The position numbers and the translations under genes were made by a program. Source: Catalinimonas alkaloidigena (GTDB taxonomy: Bacteria > Bacteroidota > Bacteroidia > Cytophagales > Flexibacteraceae). From it: a stretch of DNA of 64,000 bases. The notes under the pieces are model-generated. The model worked only from the letters and a program-made list of their open reading frames with translations. It searched no databases and was not told the DNA's origin. Shown piece by piece: positions 38,838-48,700 of this stretch. Numbering within the stretch: the first letter of the stretch is position 1; each line of letters opens with the position of its first letter. The stretch is from positions 124,001 to 188,000 of the forward strand of contig NZ_FNFO01000005.1 in assembly GCF_900100765.1 (NCBI RefSeq). The letters run 5' to 3'.

Positions 38838-40259
38838 TCAATAGGCCGCATTCTGTTCGATGCCGGGGTTTTGCTGCCGGACCATTTCGGGAATGGGCAT
38901 CACCAGCTTGCCTTCCGTGACGGGCTTGCCTTTGGCCTGCAATACCTCCACGGCGCGGCCGGTGCGCTTCAGGTCGAAGAAGCGGTGAAACTCCAGTGCC
39001 AGTTCCACACGCCGTTCGTGTTCCAGGGCGCGCTCTACCGTCGGGTACAGGTCGCTCGGATACCCGGCTTCGCCGAAACCGGGCAGGCCCACCCGGGCAC
39101 GCACCTGATTCAGGTAAGACGGATCGCCGGTCGCCTCGGTCAGCAGCAGCAGCACATCGGCGTAGCGCAGCACCATGAAGTTGTTGTCGGCCAGTTCGCG
39201 GCCGTTCACGATGACGGCGTTGGTATCGACCCACTTGTACGGAAACTTGATTGAGACGAACGTGCCCGCGTTGTTCGTGTACCCGAGCGCGATGGTCCGC
39301 TCCCGCCGCGGATCGCCCTCCTCAAATTCGTTGTACAGATCGTCCGTCACCTGATTCATCCCGCCGCCGTACTGCGTCAGCGTAAAGTTTTCGGTAGGCG
39401 AAAAGGAGGTCCAGTACGGGCTGAACGGATTGCCCGCGCCCCCCAGGTACTGAATCTCGAAGATCGACTCCTGCGTGTTTTTGTTCGCAACTGCCCACAG
39501 GTCATCGTAATCGTCGAGGAGCGCATACTGCCCGCTGGACACCACCGCCTGCAACTGTTGCGTCGCGGCGGCTTTGTCGCCTTGCGTCAGGTAAACTTTG
39601 GCCAGGAACGTCTGCGCCGCGCCTTTGGACGCCCGGCCCAACGCAGGCACCTGCGTAGTCAGCGGCAACCGCTCGGCGGCAAAGGTCAGATCACTGGTAA
39701 TCTGCGCATAAATTTCAGCTTCGGGTGCGCGCAGGTAGTCGTAGCTTTCTTCGGCGGTCAGCGGCTTGGTCACCAGCGGCACCGGCCCCCACATCTGCAC
39801 CATGTAGTAGTAGTACATGCCCCGCAGGAAACGCATTTCGGCCCGTACCTGGTCTTTGTAGGCTTCGTCCAGCTCGGCCGCCTCGATGCGGTCCAGCACA
39901 ATGTTGACCGAAAACAGGGCGCTGTAGTGCTCCCGCCAGAAACGGTACACTTCCGTGTTCGAGGGGTTCAGGGCGTAGTCTTTAAACGCCCAGCGGTCGG
40001 CCTGAATGCCCGCCACGTTGTAGAGCGTGGCGTTGTCCGACATCTGCTCGGCGGCGTAGGAAATGCCGCTTTCGGGCGCAAACGTGACGTACAGCGTCGA
40101 GTAGGCCGCATTGACCGCCAGATCGAAGTCGGCTTTGGTCTTGTAGAAGTTATTGGCGTTGGCGTTGGAAAGGGGCGCCAGCTCCAGAAAATCGTCTTTG
40201 CACCCGGCCAGGAGCAGACCGAGACACAGCACGAGAGATAGCTTTTGGAAGGTAGGCAT
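38838..40259 (-). CDS. SusD/RagB family outer-membrane lipoprotein (second locus)
   Basis: A 473-residue protein from the ATG at 40259, with a lipoprotein signal (LSLVLCLGLLLAGC). A longer frame begins at 40280 and overlaps the SusC stop by one base. SusD features are NNFYKTKADFDLAVNAAYST, RAEMRFLRGMYYYYMVQMWG, LEHERRVELALEFHRFFDLK and the end NPGIEQNAAY. It binds glycans for the SusC transporter encoded directly upstream. Confidence 0.95.
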   Translation of the reverse strand: MPTFQKLSLVLCLGLLLAGCKDDFLELAPLSNANANNFYKTKADFDLAVNAAYSTLYVTFAPESGISYAAEQMSDNATLYNVAGIQADRWAFKDYALNPSNTEVYRFWREHYSALFSVNIVLDRIEAAELDEAYKDQVRAEMRFLRGMYYYYMVQMWGPVPLVTKPLTAEESYDYLRAPEAEIYAQITSDLTFAAERLPLTTQVPALGRASKGAAQTFLAKVYLTQGDKAAATQQLQAVVSSGQYALLDDYDDLWAVANKNTQESIFEIQYLGGAGNPFSPYWTSFSPTENFTLTQYGGGMNQVTDDLYNEFEEGDPRRERTIALGYTNNAGTFVSIKFPYKWVDTNAVIVNGRELADNNFMVLRYADVLLLLTEATGDPSYLNQVRARVGLPGFGEAGYPSDLYPTVERALEHERRVELALEFHRFFDLKRTGRAVEVLQAKGKPVTEGKLVMPIPEMVRQQNPGIEQNAAY

Positions 40260-40279
40260 CGTGGTAGGAAATAAGGTCA

Positions 40280-43200
40280 TTAAAAATCAATCTTGGTCCC
40301 GATCGTGATGATCCGCGGCACCGGGTACGAACCGTAGTCGACACCGATCATGGCGCCGGAGGGCATGCCGGTGGTTGCGGTCGCTGTGGGCGAGTAGGTC
40401 GTGGCCGGATACGTCGTGTTTTCCGGATCGTAGTTCGAGTAGTCGGTAAACAGGAAGACGTTCTCGGCATTCACGTACACGCGGGCCGTTTTGATGGGCG
40501 TCCGCGCCAGCAACTGCTTCGGCAGCGAATAAGCAATCCGGATGTTTTTCACCCGCAGAAACGACGCATCTTCCACCCAGTAGGTCGAGAATTTCTCCTG
40601 CAACCCGCGTGGGGCAATGGTCGGCTTGAAGTGCTTGCCGTCGCCGGGATCGCTCTCCGAGCGCCAGTAGTTGGCCACGTCGGCGTAGGCATTGCGCCCC
40701 CCGTTCCAGATGCCGTTGTAGCGGATCAACTGGTTGGTGATTTCGCCGCCGTACGAGCCTTGCAGCATAAACGAAAACTCAAACCCTTTGTAGTAGAACG
40801 TGTTGGTCATGCCGCTGATGAAGTTGGGCTGGTAGTTGCCGATCACCGTCCGGTCGTCTTCCGTAATCTGCCCGTCGCCGTTCACGTCGCGCACAATCGG
40901 GTCGCCGGGCGTGGTGGACGGGTGGTGCGGGGTGGCGTCGATCTCGCCCTGGTTGTTGTAGACCCCGTCGAAAATGTAGCCGTAGAAGTTGGAGATGGGC
41001 TGCCCCACTTCGGTCTTCACGGTCACCACGTAGTCGGTGTAGATGATCGGCGCATCGCCCGGTCCCAGTTGCATCACCTGGTTGCGGTTCAGCGAGAAAT
41101 TGAAATCGGTGGTCCAGGACAGTTGCCGGTTGATGTTTTCCGAATGGAGGTTGAATTCAAAACCCCGGTTGCGCATGCTGCCGATGTTGGTCAGCTGCGT
41201 CGAGAAGCCGGTGATGTCGGGCACGGGCACGTTCAGCAACAGATCGTTGGTGGTAGAGTTGTACAGCTCGGCCGCGATCCGCACGCGGTTGTTCAGCATC
41301 AGCAGGTCGACGCCCAGGTTGAACTGATGCGTCTTTTCCCATTTCAGGTCGGGGTTGGCGATGGTCGTCACCTTCAGGCCGTTGGCCAGGCTGGTGCCGT
41401 TCACGTAGTTGGCCGCACCCAGCAGACTGACCGCCCCGTAGTTCGGAATCTGGTTGTTTCCGGCCACCCCGTAACTGGCGCGCAGTTTCAGGGTATTGAC
41501 CCAGTTGAGGCCACTCATGAACGCCTCATCCGACAGCACCCAGCCGCCCGAAATCGACGGAAAATAGCCCCACTTGGTATTGTTCCCGAAGCGCGAGCTG
41601 CCGTCCCGGCGAATGGTCCCGGTCAGGAAGTACTTGTTGTTCAGGTTGTAGTTGACCCGTGCCAGGTACGACAGCATCGACCATTCGGAGGCGGTCGAGG
41701 TGCCGCCGTTCACCGTCCCGGCGTTGAGCGTGTGGACTAGGTCGTTCGGGTAGTTGCCCGCGCCCACGGCCATGTACTCGTCACGCTGCTTCTGGGTGGT
41801 GTAACCGATCAGGGCGTTGAGCTGGTGCGCGCCGAACTGTTTCTGGTAATTCAGCGTGTTCTCCGTCAGCCAGTTCATCATAAACGTGGAGTTGACGTCG
41901 CCCTGCGCCGCCAGCGGCGACGAGTAGCCGTACTTCATTTTGTCGTAGCGGTACGAATCGTAGCGGCTGTTCGACAGGTTGACACTCACGCTGGAACGAA
42001 ACTGCAGCCCCTCCAGAATGTTGTATTCCAAATAGCCGGTGCCGAGTGTGTTGAACGTTTTGTTCTGTTTGTCGATTTCGCGCGTCAGCGAATACGGGTG
42101 CCAGAGTTGCAGGTCGTTATACGCCGCAAACCGGTACCACACGGAGTTGGGATCTTTGAAACCCAGGTTGCCGTTTTCGTTGTAAACCGGGAAAATCGGG
42201 TCGCTTTGCAGACCCAGGCTCACCACATCGCTTTTCCCCTGGATGCCGTCGGTCCGGTCGTAAATGCCCGCAAACGTCAGGTTCGCGCCCGCCGTAAACT
42301 TCTCGGAAATGTTTTGCTTCAGGTTGGCGCGCACCGTCAGGCGCTTGTAGTAGTTCTGGTCCAGCACGCCCTGTTGGTTCAGAAACGCCGTGGACAACAG
42401 GTACTGCGTTTTTTCGGAACCACCCGACAGCGACACTTGCGCGTTGTCGATGGGCGCGACGCGGAACATCACGTCCTGCCAGTTGGTCCCCGCCCCGAAT
42501 TGCCCGGGGTTGTTGATGAAGTCTTCCGGAATCTTGTACGAGGTGCCGCGCACGTCGTTCGGGTCGCTGGCATTGCCACCGGCCGCCACCCAGGCGTTGT
42601 TGTGCGCATCGACGTAGTAGTCCACAAACTGCTGCGCGTCCATCAGGTCGATCTGCCGCACCACTTCCTGAATGCCGTGTTCGTACGTTACGTTGACGTT
42701 GGTCTGGCCAGGACGGCCCAGTTTGGTCGTAATCAGAATAACACCGTTCGCCCCGCGCGATCCGTAAATCGCGGCCGATGACGCATCTTTCAGCACCTCG
42801 ACCGACTCAATGTCCTGGGGGTTGATGGTGTTCAGGTTGAAGTTTTCGATGGGCATGCCGTCGATCACGTAGAGCGGATTGGTCCCGGCGGTGATGGAAC
42901 TGATGCCCCGGATGCGGATGATGGGCGACTGCCCCGGCGCGCCTTGCGCCTGCGTGATGTTGACGCCCGGCAACTGCCCCGCCAGCGATTGGGTCACGTT
43001 GCTGAATGACCGGTCTTTGAAGCGCTCGTAGTCGATAGAAGCTACCGCGCCCGTCACGGCCCGTTTGCTCTGTGTGCCGTAGCCCACCACCACCACTTCG
43101 TCCAACGCTTTTACGTCGTCCTCCAGCGTGACGTTGATCGAGGCCTGATTCCCGACCGCAATCTCTTTGGACATGTAACCCACCGCACTGACCACCAGCG

Positions 43201-43828
43201 TGGCCCCCTCCGAGACGGTCAGTGTGAAGTTGCCGTTTACGTCGGTGATGGTGCCGGTGGCCGAACCCTTCTCCAGAATGTTCACGCCCGGAATCCCTTC
43301 GCCCTTGGTATCGGTCACGCGGCCCGAAATGTTTTTATCCAGCGGTGCAATGCGCATCAGGGCGCTCTGCCGCAAGGCCAGCGGATCGACCGGCGGCGTC
43401 ATGCGCTGGAGGCGTGTTCCGGCTTCCCGGTTGGCGTTGCGCGTCTCTTCGCGGGGTTTGATCACAAAATAGCGGTCGCCCAGGCGTTGGTAGGTCAGGT
43501 TCGTGCCGTTCAGCAACTCGCGTAGCTGTTGTTCTGCACTGGTCTGGGTGCCGTTCGGCTGTTTGCGCACCACCTGCTTTCCCTCCACGACCTTGGCCAC
43601 GTAGGTAAACGAGACGTCGTACTGCCGTTCCACTTCTTCAAGCGCTTCTTGTAGGGATTGGTACTGCTGCGCCTGTTGGGGTTCGTGGGCCGGCGCAAGC
43701 GCCTCCGGGGCAGGTTCCCGGGATCGGTCCAGACTGACCCAACCCTGGCCTGAGGCATCCCAGACCAGCATCAGGCCGATGAGCAAAGGGCATACCCTTC
43801 CCATCAAGTGGTGTACACTGGTGTTCAT
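40280..43828 (-). CDS. SusC/RagA family TonB-dependent transporter with STN domain (second locus)
   Basis: A 1182-residue protein with a signal peptide (LLIGLMLVWDASGQ). Domains: STN (about 55-115, YQSLQEALEEVERQYDVSFT), carboxypeptidase-like (about 168-250, ISGRVTDTKGEGIPGVNILE), plug with VVVVGYGTQSKRAVTGAVAS and RIRGISSITAGTNPLYVIDG, then the barrel ending VPRIITIGTKIDF. The STN domain again implies signalling to the FecR protein encoded 31 bases upstream. With SusD it imports oligosaccharides; the GH92 gene points to mannose-containing substrates. Confidence 0.96.
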   Translation of the reverse strand: MNTSVHHLMGRVCPLLIGLMLVWDASGQGWVSLDRSREPAPEALAPAHEPQQAQQYQSLQEALEEVERQYDVSFTYVAKVVEGKQVVRKQPNGTQTSAEQQLRELLNGTNLTYQRLGDRYFVIKPREETRNANREAGTRLQRMTPPVDPLALRQSALMRIAPLDKNISGRVTDTKGEGIPGVNILEKGSATGTITDVNGNFTLTVSEGATLVVSAVGYMSKEIAVGNQASINVTLEDDVKALDEVVVVGYGTQSKRAVTGAVASIDYERFKDRSFSNVTQSLAGQLPGVNITQAQGAPGQSPIIRIRGISSITAGTNPLYVIDGMPIENFNLNTINPQDIESVEVLKDASSAAIYGSRGANGVILITTKLGRPGQTNVNVTYEHGIQEVVRQIDLMDAQQFVDYYVDAHNNAWVAAGGNASDPNDVRGTSYKIPEDFINNPGQFGAGTNWQDVMFRVAPIDNAQVSLSGGSEKTQYLLSTAFLNQQGVLDQNYYKRLTVRANLKQNISEKFTAGANLTFAGIYDRTDGIQGKSDVVSLGLQSDPIFPVYNENGNLGFKDPNSVWYRFAAYNDLQLWHPYSLTREIDKQNKTFNTLGTGYLEYNILEGLQFRSSVSVNLSNSRYDSYRYDKMKYGYSSPLAAQGDVNSTFMMNWLTENTLNYQKQFGAHQLNALIGYTTQKQRDEYMAVGAGNYPNDLVHTLNAGTVNGGTSTASEWSMLSYLARVNYNLNNKYFLTGTIRRDGSSRFGNNTKWGYFPSISGGWVLSDEAFMSGLNWVNTLKLRASYGVAGNNQIPNYGAVSLLGAANYVNGTSLANGLKVTTIANPDLKWEKTHQFNLGVDLLMLNNRVRIAAELYNSTTNDLLLNVPVPDITGFSTQLTNIGSMRNRGFEFNLHSENINRQLSWTTDFNFSLNRNQVMQLGPGDAPIIYTDYVVTVKTEVGQPISNFYGYIFDGVYNNQGEIDATPHHPSTTPGDPIVRDVNGDGQITEDDRTVIGNYQPNFISGMTNTFYYKGFEFSFMLQGSYGGEITNQLIRYNGIWNGGRNAYADVANYWRSESDPGDGKHFKPTIAPRGLQEKFSTYWVEDASFLRVKNIRIAYSLPKQLLARTPIKTARVYVNAENVFLFTDYSNYDPENTTYPATTYSPTATATTGMPSGAMIGVDYGSYPVPRIITIGTKIDF

Positions 43829-43859
43829 GATAGGTTATCGATTGATTGTGAGTAGTGCG

Positions 43860-44843
43860 TTAGCGAAACACGATCGTCTCCCCTTCCCGCACGACGACGA
43901 TTTCGTCGGAGGAAGCGTCGATCAGGCGGAGCAACTGATCCAGGTCGTCGGCCGGAAAGGTGCCGGTTAGTTCGAGCTGTCCCAGCGCAGGACGCTCAAA
44001 AACTACGTTCTGCCCGTAGATGTCCTCGATGCGCTGGGCAATCTGCTGCAACGAAGTCGCCTTGAAAATTAACTGGGACGCCCGCCAGGCGCTGAACTGC
44101 TCCGGTTCCACCCGCTTGCGCAGGATTTCGCCGGAAGCCGCCGACACCGACACCAGATCGCCCGGCACCATTTCGATTTCACCGGGCTCCGTCTTCAGGT
44201 TCAGGTGGACGCTGCCTTCTTTCAGCACCACTTCCGTCTGGTCGTGCCGGTTCATCACGTTGAAGCTGGTACCGTATACGGCCACATCCAGTTGCTCGGT
44301 ATGGACGATGAATTTGATTTTATTCCCGGCCTGCTCCCGTTTTTCGATCTCAAAAAAAGCTTCACCGGTCAAGGTGACTTCTCGCGGCGCGCCTTCGTCC
44401 CAGCGCGTCGGATAGCGCAATTCGGAGTTGGCGTTGAGCATTACCCGCGACCCGTCCGACAGCACCACTTCGCGGGTTTCGCCATAGCCGGTCGCCAGGG
44501 TCGTCTCGCCCCAGTACGCATTCATCCACAGCACCGCGAGCCAGAGCATCACCCCGACCGACACGACGGCCGCCGCCCGATATACCCATACCGGCATCTG
44601 CCGTACCCGCGCTTTGGGCCGGGCTGGGTGCGCGTTTTTGCGCAAAGCCGTTTGCAGGCGAGCCAGGTCTTGGTGCATCGTTTCGTCGGATACCGGTGGC
44701 TCCGAAGGCAGTCGGTCGGCAAAACGCACCTCGCGCAGTTCTTTCTCTTCGTCCGAAAGGGACGCTTGTTCCTCCGGAGAAAGGCTTTTCCACCAGGCTC
44801 CAAAAAGGGTAGGCTTGCGTCGGGAATGCGGGTTTCGGTTCAA
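43860..44843 (-). CDS. FecR family anti-sigma factor (second locus)
   Basis: A 327-residue protein with a charged cytoplasmic N-terminus (LSPEEQASLSDEEKELREV), one transmembrane helix (about 92-112, AAAVVSVGVMLWLAVLWM) and a periplasmic FecR domain (YGETREVVLSDGSRVMLNAN, EVTLTGEAFFEIEK, VHTEQLDVAVYGTSFNV). A DUF4974-like C-terminus (LELTGTFPADDLDQLLRLID) follows. It should restrain the sigma factor encoded just upstream and receive the signal from the SusC STN domain. Confidence 0.94.
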   Translation of the reverse strand: MNRNPHSRRKPTLFGAWWKSLSPEEQASLSDEEKELREVRFADRLPSEPPVSDETMHQDLARLQTALRKNAHPARPKARVRQMPVWVYRAAAVVSVGVMLWLAVLWMNAYWGETTLATGYGETREVVLSDGSRVMLNANSELRYPTRWDEGAPREVTLTGEAFFEIEKREQAGNKIKFIVHTEQLDVAVYGTSFNVMNRHDQTEVVLKEGSVHLNLKTEPGEIEMVPGDLVSVSAASGEILRKRVEPEQFSAWRASQLIFKATSLQQIAQRIEDIYGQNVVFERPALGQLELTGTFPADDLDQLLRLIDASSDEIVVVREGETIVFR

Positions 44844-44941
44844 GATTCCTTTCGGTTTAGGGAAAGACGCTCAGGGCTTTGGTTTATACCCCCGTTTCCA
44901 CTTTTTTTTCAGGAAAGGGCAAAAAATTTTCGGAGGCTCCT

Positions 44942-45547
44942 TTATGCCCCCAAAAGCAGGGAGAACGGCAACGCCAGCGAGAGCAGCGTGCGCAGCAGTT
45001 GCATGCGCCGTTGCTGGCGCAGTTTTTTATACGCTTTCTGCAAACAGTTCGCCACCGACTGGTAATTCAGCGACAACGCATCGGCAATCTCCTGAATGGT
45101 CAGTTCGTGGTAGTAGTGCAGGTAAATCACCTCGCGCTGCCGGGCCGGCAGTTCGTTGATGGCCTGCGCTACGCCCGCCACCCGCTCGTGATCCGACTCG
45201 GCCGCCACCAGCAGATCCTCGCTCGAAAAATGAAACCCGTCGCGCTCCAGCCGCTGCTCCACGTTCTCGGTCGGAATCATGCGCTTCCGCGCCAGAAACC
45301 GAAAAATGCGGTTGCGAAACGAGATGATCAGGTACGCTTTGACCGAATGAACCGGCTTGAGTTGCGCACGGTGTTCCCAGAGGTAAAGAAAAAGTTCGTG
45401 GATCTGGTTGCGGGTATCTTCTTCGTGCTGGAGCACACGCTGCCCATACCCATACAAGTCGCGGTAGAACGTGAGGTAGAGTTCCGAAAAAGCCGCTTCG
45501 TCCCCAGCAAGGAATTGAAGCCAGCGTGCTTCGACGTTGGTGGTCAT
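44942..45547 (-). CDS. ECF-type RNA polymerase sigma-70 factor (second locus)
   Basis: A 201-residue protein; the ATG at 45547 (MTTNVEARWLQFLAGDEAAF) is preferred over the longer frame to 45622, whose added residues look non-coding. Region 2 is at about 20-90 (FYRDLYGYGQRVLQHEEDTR, LFLYLWEHRAQLKPV) and region 4 at about 125-185 (LPARQREVIYLHYYHELTIQ, LSLNYQSVANCLQKAYKKLR), ending in a hydrophobic tail. It heads the second SusCD locus. Confidence 0.94.
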   Translation of the reverse strand: MTTNVEARWLQFLAGDEAAFSELYLTFYRDLYGYGQRVLQHEEDTRNQIHELFLYLWEHRAQLKPVHSVKAYLIISFRNRIFRFLARKRMIPTENVEQRLERDGFHFSSEDLLVAAESDHERVAGVAQAINELPARQREVIYLHYYHELTIQEIADALSLNYQSVANCLQKAYKKLRQQRRMQLLRTLLSLALPFSLLLGA

Positions 45548-45634
45548 CGTAGGCAGGTAGGTGGTAGTGACTGCCCAAGCTAAAGAATTCACCCTCCTTT
45601 TCCAAGCAAGCCCACGACACAAATGCTGTTCACA

Positions 45635-45676
45635 GGTTTACGCAACCCGGTTTACGCAACCCGGTTTTCGCAACCC
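45635..45676. repeat. Three tandem 14-base repeats
   Basis: GGTTTACGCAACCC occurs twice in a row (45635-45648, 45649-45662), followed by a copy with one change (GGTTTTCGCAACCC, 45663-45676) and a degenerate partial fourth (GGCGTTCGCC). The array lies between the divergent sigma and oxoprolinase-type genes, 51 bases before the ATG of the latter. It could be a regulator-binding array or simple slippage repeats. Confidence 0.7.
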
Positions 45677-45726
45677 GGCGTTCGCCGCTGTCTTCTATCT
45701 TTAGCCCTCCGTTTGATTTTGACTCT

Positions 45727-48700
45727 ATGACTGACACGTCCCGCTGGCGCATCCGCATCGATACGGGTGGTACCTTCACCGATTGCCTGGCCCTCACCCC
45801 TGACCACCGCCTTCGTCGCGCGAAAGTCCTGAGTAGTAGCGCCCTGCGCGGACAGGTCGTGGGGCGGGACGGCGACCGATTACAAATCCGGCAACGCTGG
45901 GCGACCGATGAGGACATCTTTGCGGGATACACCTTCACGCTACCGGAGGGCACCTTCTCGACGACAGTCCGGCACGTGAACCTACAGGAAGGCTGGCTGG
46001 AACTGGAGGCGCTGCCCGATCCCCTGCCCTCCTTTCCGTTCGATTTTGCCCTGACGGCAGGCGAAGAAGCGCCCATCCTGGCGGCCCGGCTGGTGACGGG
46101 TACGCCCCTCTCCGAACCGCTTCCTCCGCTAGAAATGCGGCTCGGCTCGACGCGCGGCACCAACGCGCTGCTCGAACGCAAGGGCGCTTCGGTCGCGCTC
46201 GTCATCACGAAAGGGTTCGCCGATCTGCTCGCCATCGGGACCCAGCAACGCCCCGATCTGTTCACGTTGCAGGTCGAAAAAGCCCCGGCCCTGTACACGC
46301 AGGTCTTTGAAGTAGACGAGCGGTTGCAGGCCGACGGCTCTGTACTCCGGTCGCTGACGCCGGACGAAATCGAACGGGTGGTGACGGCGGTGCAACAAAG
46401 CCGGGCCGCCACGGTAGCTCTCGCGTTGATGCACAGCTACCGCAACCCTGCCCACGAACAGCAACTGGCCGAAGCCTTGCAGGCCGCAGACATAGCGTGG
46501 GTATCGGTGTCTTCGGCGCTGGCCCCGGGTATCCGCATCCTGCCCCGCGCGGAAACGGCAGTAGTCAATGCGTACCTGACGCCCGTGCTGAACGATTACT
46601 TGCAAAACATTCGGGCGAAGCTCGCGGAAAGCCAACTTTTGGTGATGACCAGTGCAGGTGGTCTGGTCGGCGACGCGTTTTTCCGCCCGAAAGACAGTCT
46701 GCTCAGCGGTCCGGCGGGGGGTGTGGTCGGCGCGGCCTGGTCGGCGCAACGCTCCGGCATCGACAGAATTCTCACGCTCGACATGGGCGGTACCAGTACC
46801 GACGTGGCCCGCTGGGCCGGGGTGTACGATTACCGCCAGGAATTGCGGGTAGGCGACGCGCATCTGCTCAGTCCGGCGCTGGCCATCGAAACGGTGGCGG
46901 CGGGCGGCGGCTCCATCTGTGCCTACGACGGTCACCGTCTCCAGGTCGGTCCCGAAAGCGCGGGCGCACAACCCGGCCCGGCCTGTTACGGAGCGGGCGG
47001 GCCGCTGACCATCACCGACGTCAACCTGCTCCTGGGCCGCTTGGCACCCGATTATTTCGGCATTCCGGTCAACCAGGACGCGGCACAACGTGCGTTCGAG
47101 CGACTCAAAACGCAACTCCCGTCCCAAACCGACGATGCGGCCCTGTTGCAGGGATTGCTCGACATCGCGAACGAAAAAATGGCCGACGCCATCCGGCATA
47201 TCTCGGTTCAGAAAGGCTACGATCCCACGGAATACACGCTGCTGGCCTTCGGAGGGGCGGGCGGACAACATGCCTGTCGCGTGGCCGAACGGTTGGGGAT
47301 CTTGCAGGTGCTGGTTCCGGCCGATGCGGGCTTGCTTAGTGCGCTGGGCATGGGCGCGGCCGTGGTGGAACGCTTCGCCAGCCGGCAGGTGCTACGTCCC
47401 CTGGAAGAGGCAAAACCCGACCTGCCGGCGCTGACCGAGGCCCTTGCCGCAGAAGCACGTGCCCAACTCCACGCCGAGGGGTACGCCGACGAGTTGCTGG
47501 AGGTGAAACAGGTCCATGCGTTTCTCCGCTTTCGGGGACAGGACTCGTCGCTGGAAATCGTGTACGATGAACCGGACACGTTGGAAACCCGCTTCCTGCA
47601 ACGCTACCGGGAAGTCTACGGCCACGTCGTCGAACGCCCGATCGAAGTGGTGAACTGGCAGGTGCAGGTCGCCACGCGTCCGCCCGCTCCCGAGGATCTC
47701 CCGTCCGAGATGGAAACCTACACCCCTTCGCCGGAGGGGCATCGCCGACACTACACCGGCGGCGGATGGCACGAGGTGCCGGTCTACCTGCGGGAGGCCA
47801 TGCGACCGGGAGCCGTGTGTGCGGGTCCGGCTTTGCTCATCGACCGAAACAGCACCACAGTAGTAGAAGCCGGGTGGGCGGCACGCATCGATGCGGCGGG
47901 CAACGCCCTCCTTTCCGTCGAACACGAAAACACGACCGCCGACCTGGTCGCCGCGCCCGAAGCCGTGCAACGCGAACTCTTTGCCAATCGCCTGACGGGT
48001 GTGGCCGAAGAGATGGGTGCGCTGTTGCAACGCACCGCCTTTTCGGTAAACGTGAAGGAACGCCTCGATTTCTCCTGTGCGCTGCTGGATCAGGACGCGC
48101 AACTGGTCGTAAACGCGCCGCACATTCCGGTCCACCTGGGGAGCCTGGGCCTTTGCGTCCGGCAGGTTCGGGAAGCGCTTCCGCTGGGCGAAGGCGACGT
48201 GATCATCACCAACCATCCCGGCTACGGCGGATCGCACCTCCCCGACATCACGCTGATTGCCGCCGCACACACCCCCGACGGTATGCTGATCGGGTACGTC
48301 GCGAACCGCGCCCATCACGCCGAACTCGGCGGTTCCCGTCCCGGCTCCATGCCGCCCGATGCCCGCTCGCTGTCCGAAGAGGGCGTCGTAATCGCGCCGA
48401 CCTACCTCGTGCGAGGTGGCGAAGTACAGTGGGATACGTTGGAAAAGCTTTTTACGACCGGTTCCTACCCGACCCGCGCCTGGGAAGAAAACCGCGCCGA
48501 CCTGAACGCCGCCCTCGCCTCCATCCGCCTGGGCGTGACGGCATTGCAACAACTGGCGGAGCAACACGGCCTTTCCGCATTGCAACAGGCCATGCGGGCA
48601 TTGCAGACCCACGCGGCCCAGGTGGCCCGCCGGGGCTGGACCCGTTTCGCTCCCGGTACGTACCAGGCTGAAGAATCGCTCGACGACGGCACGCCTCTGC

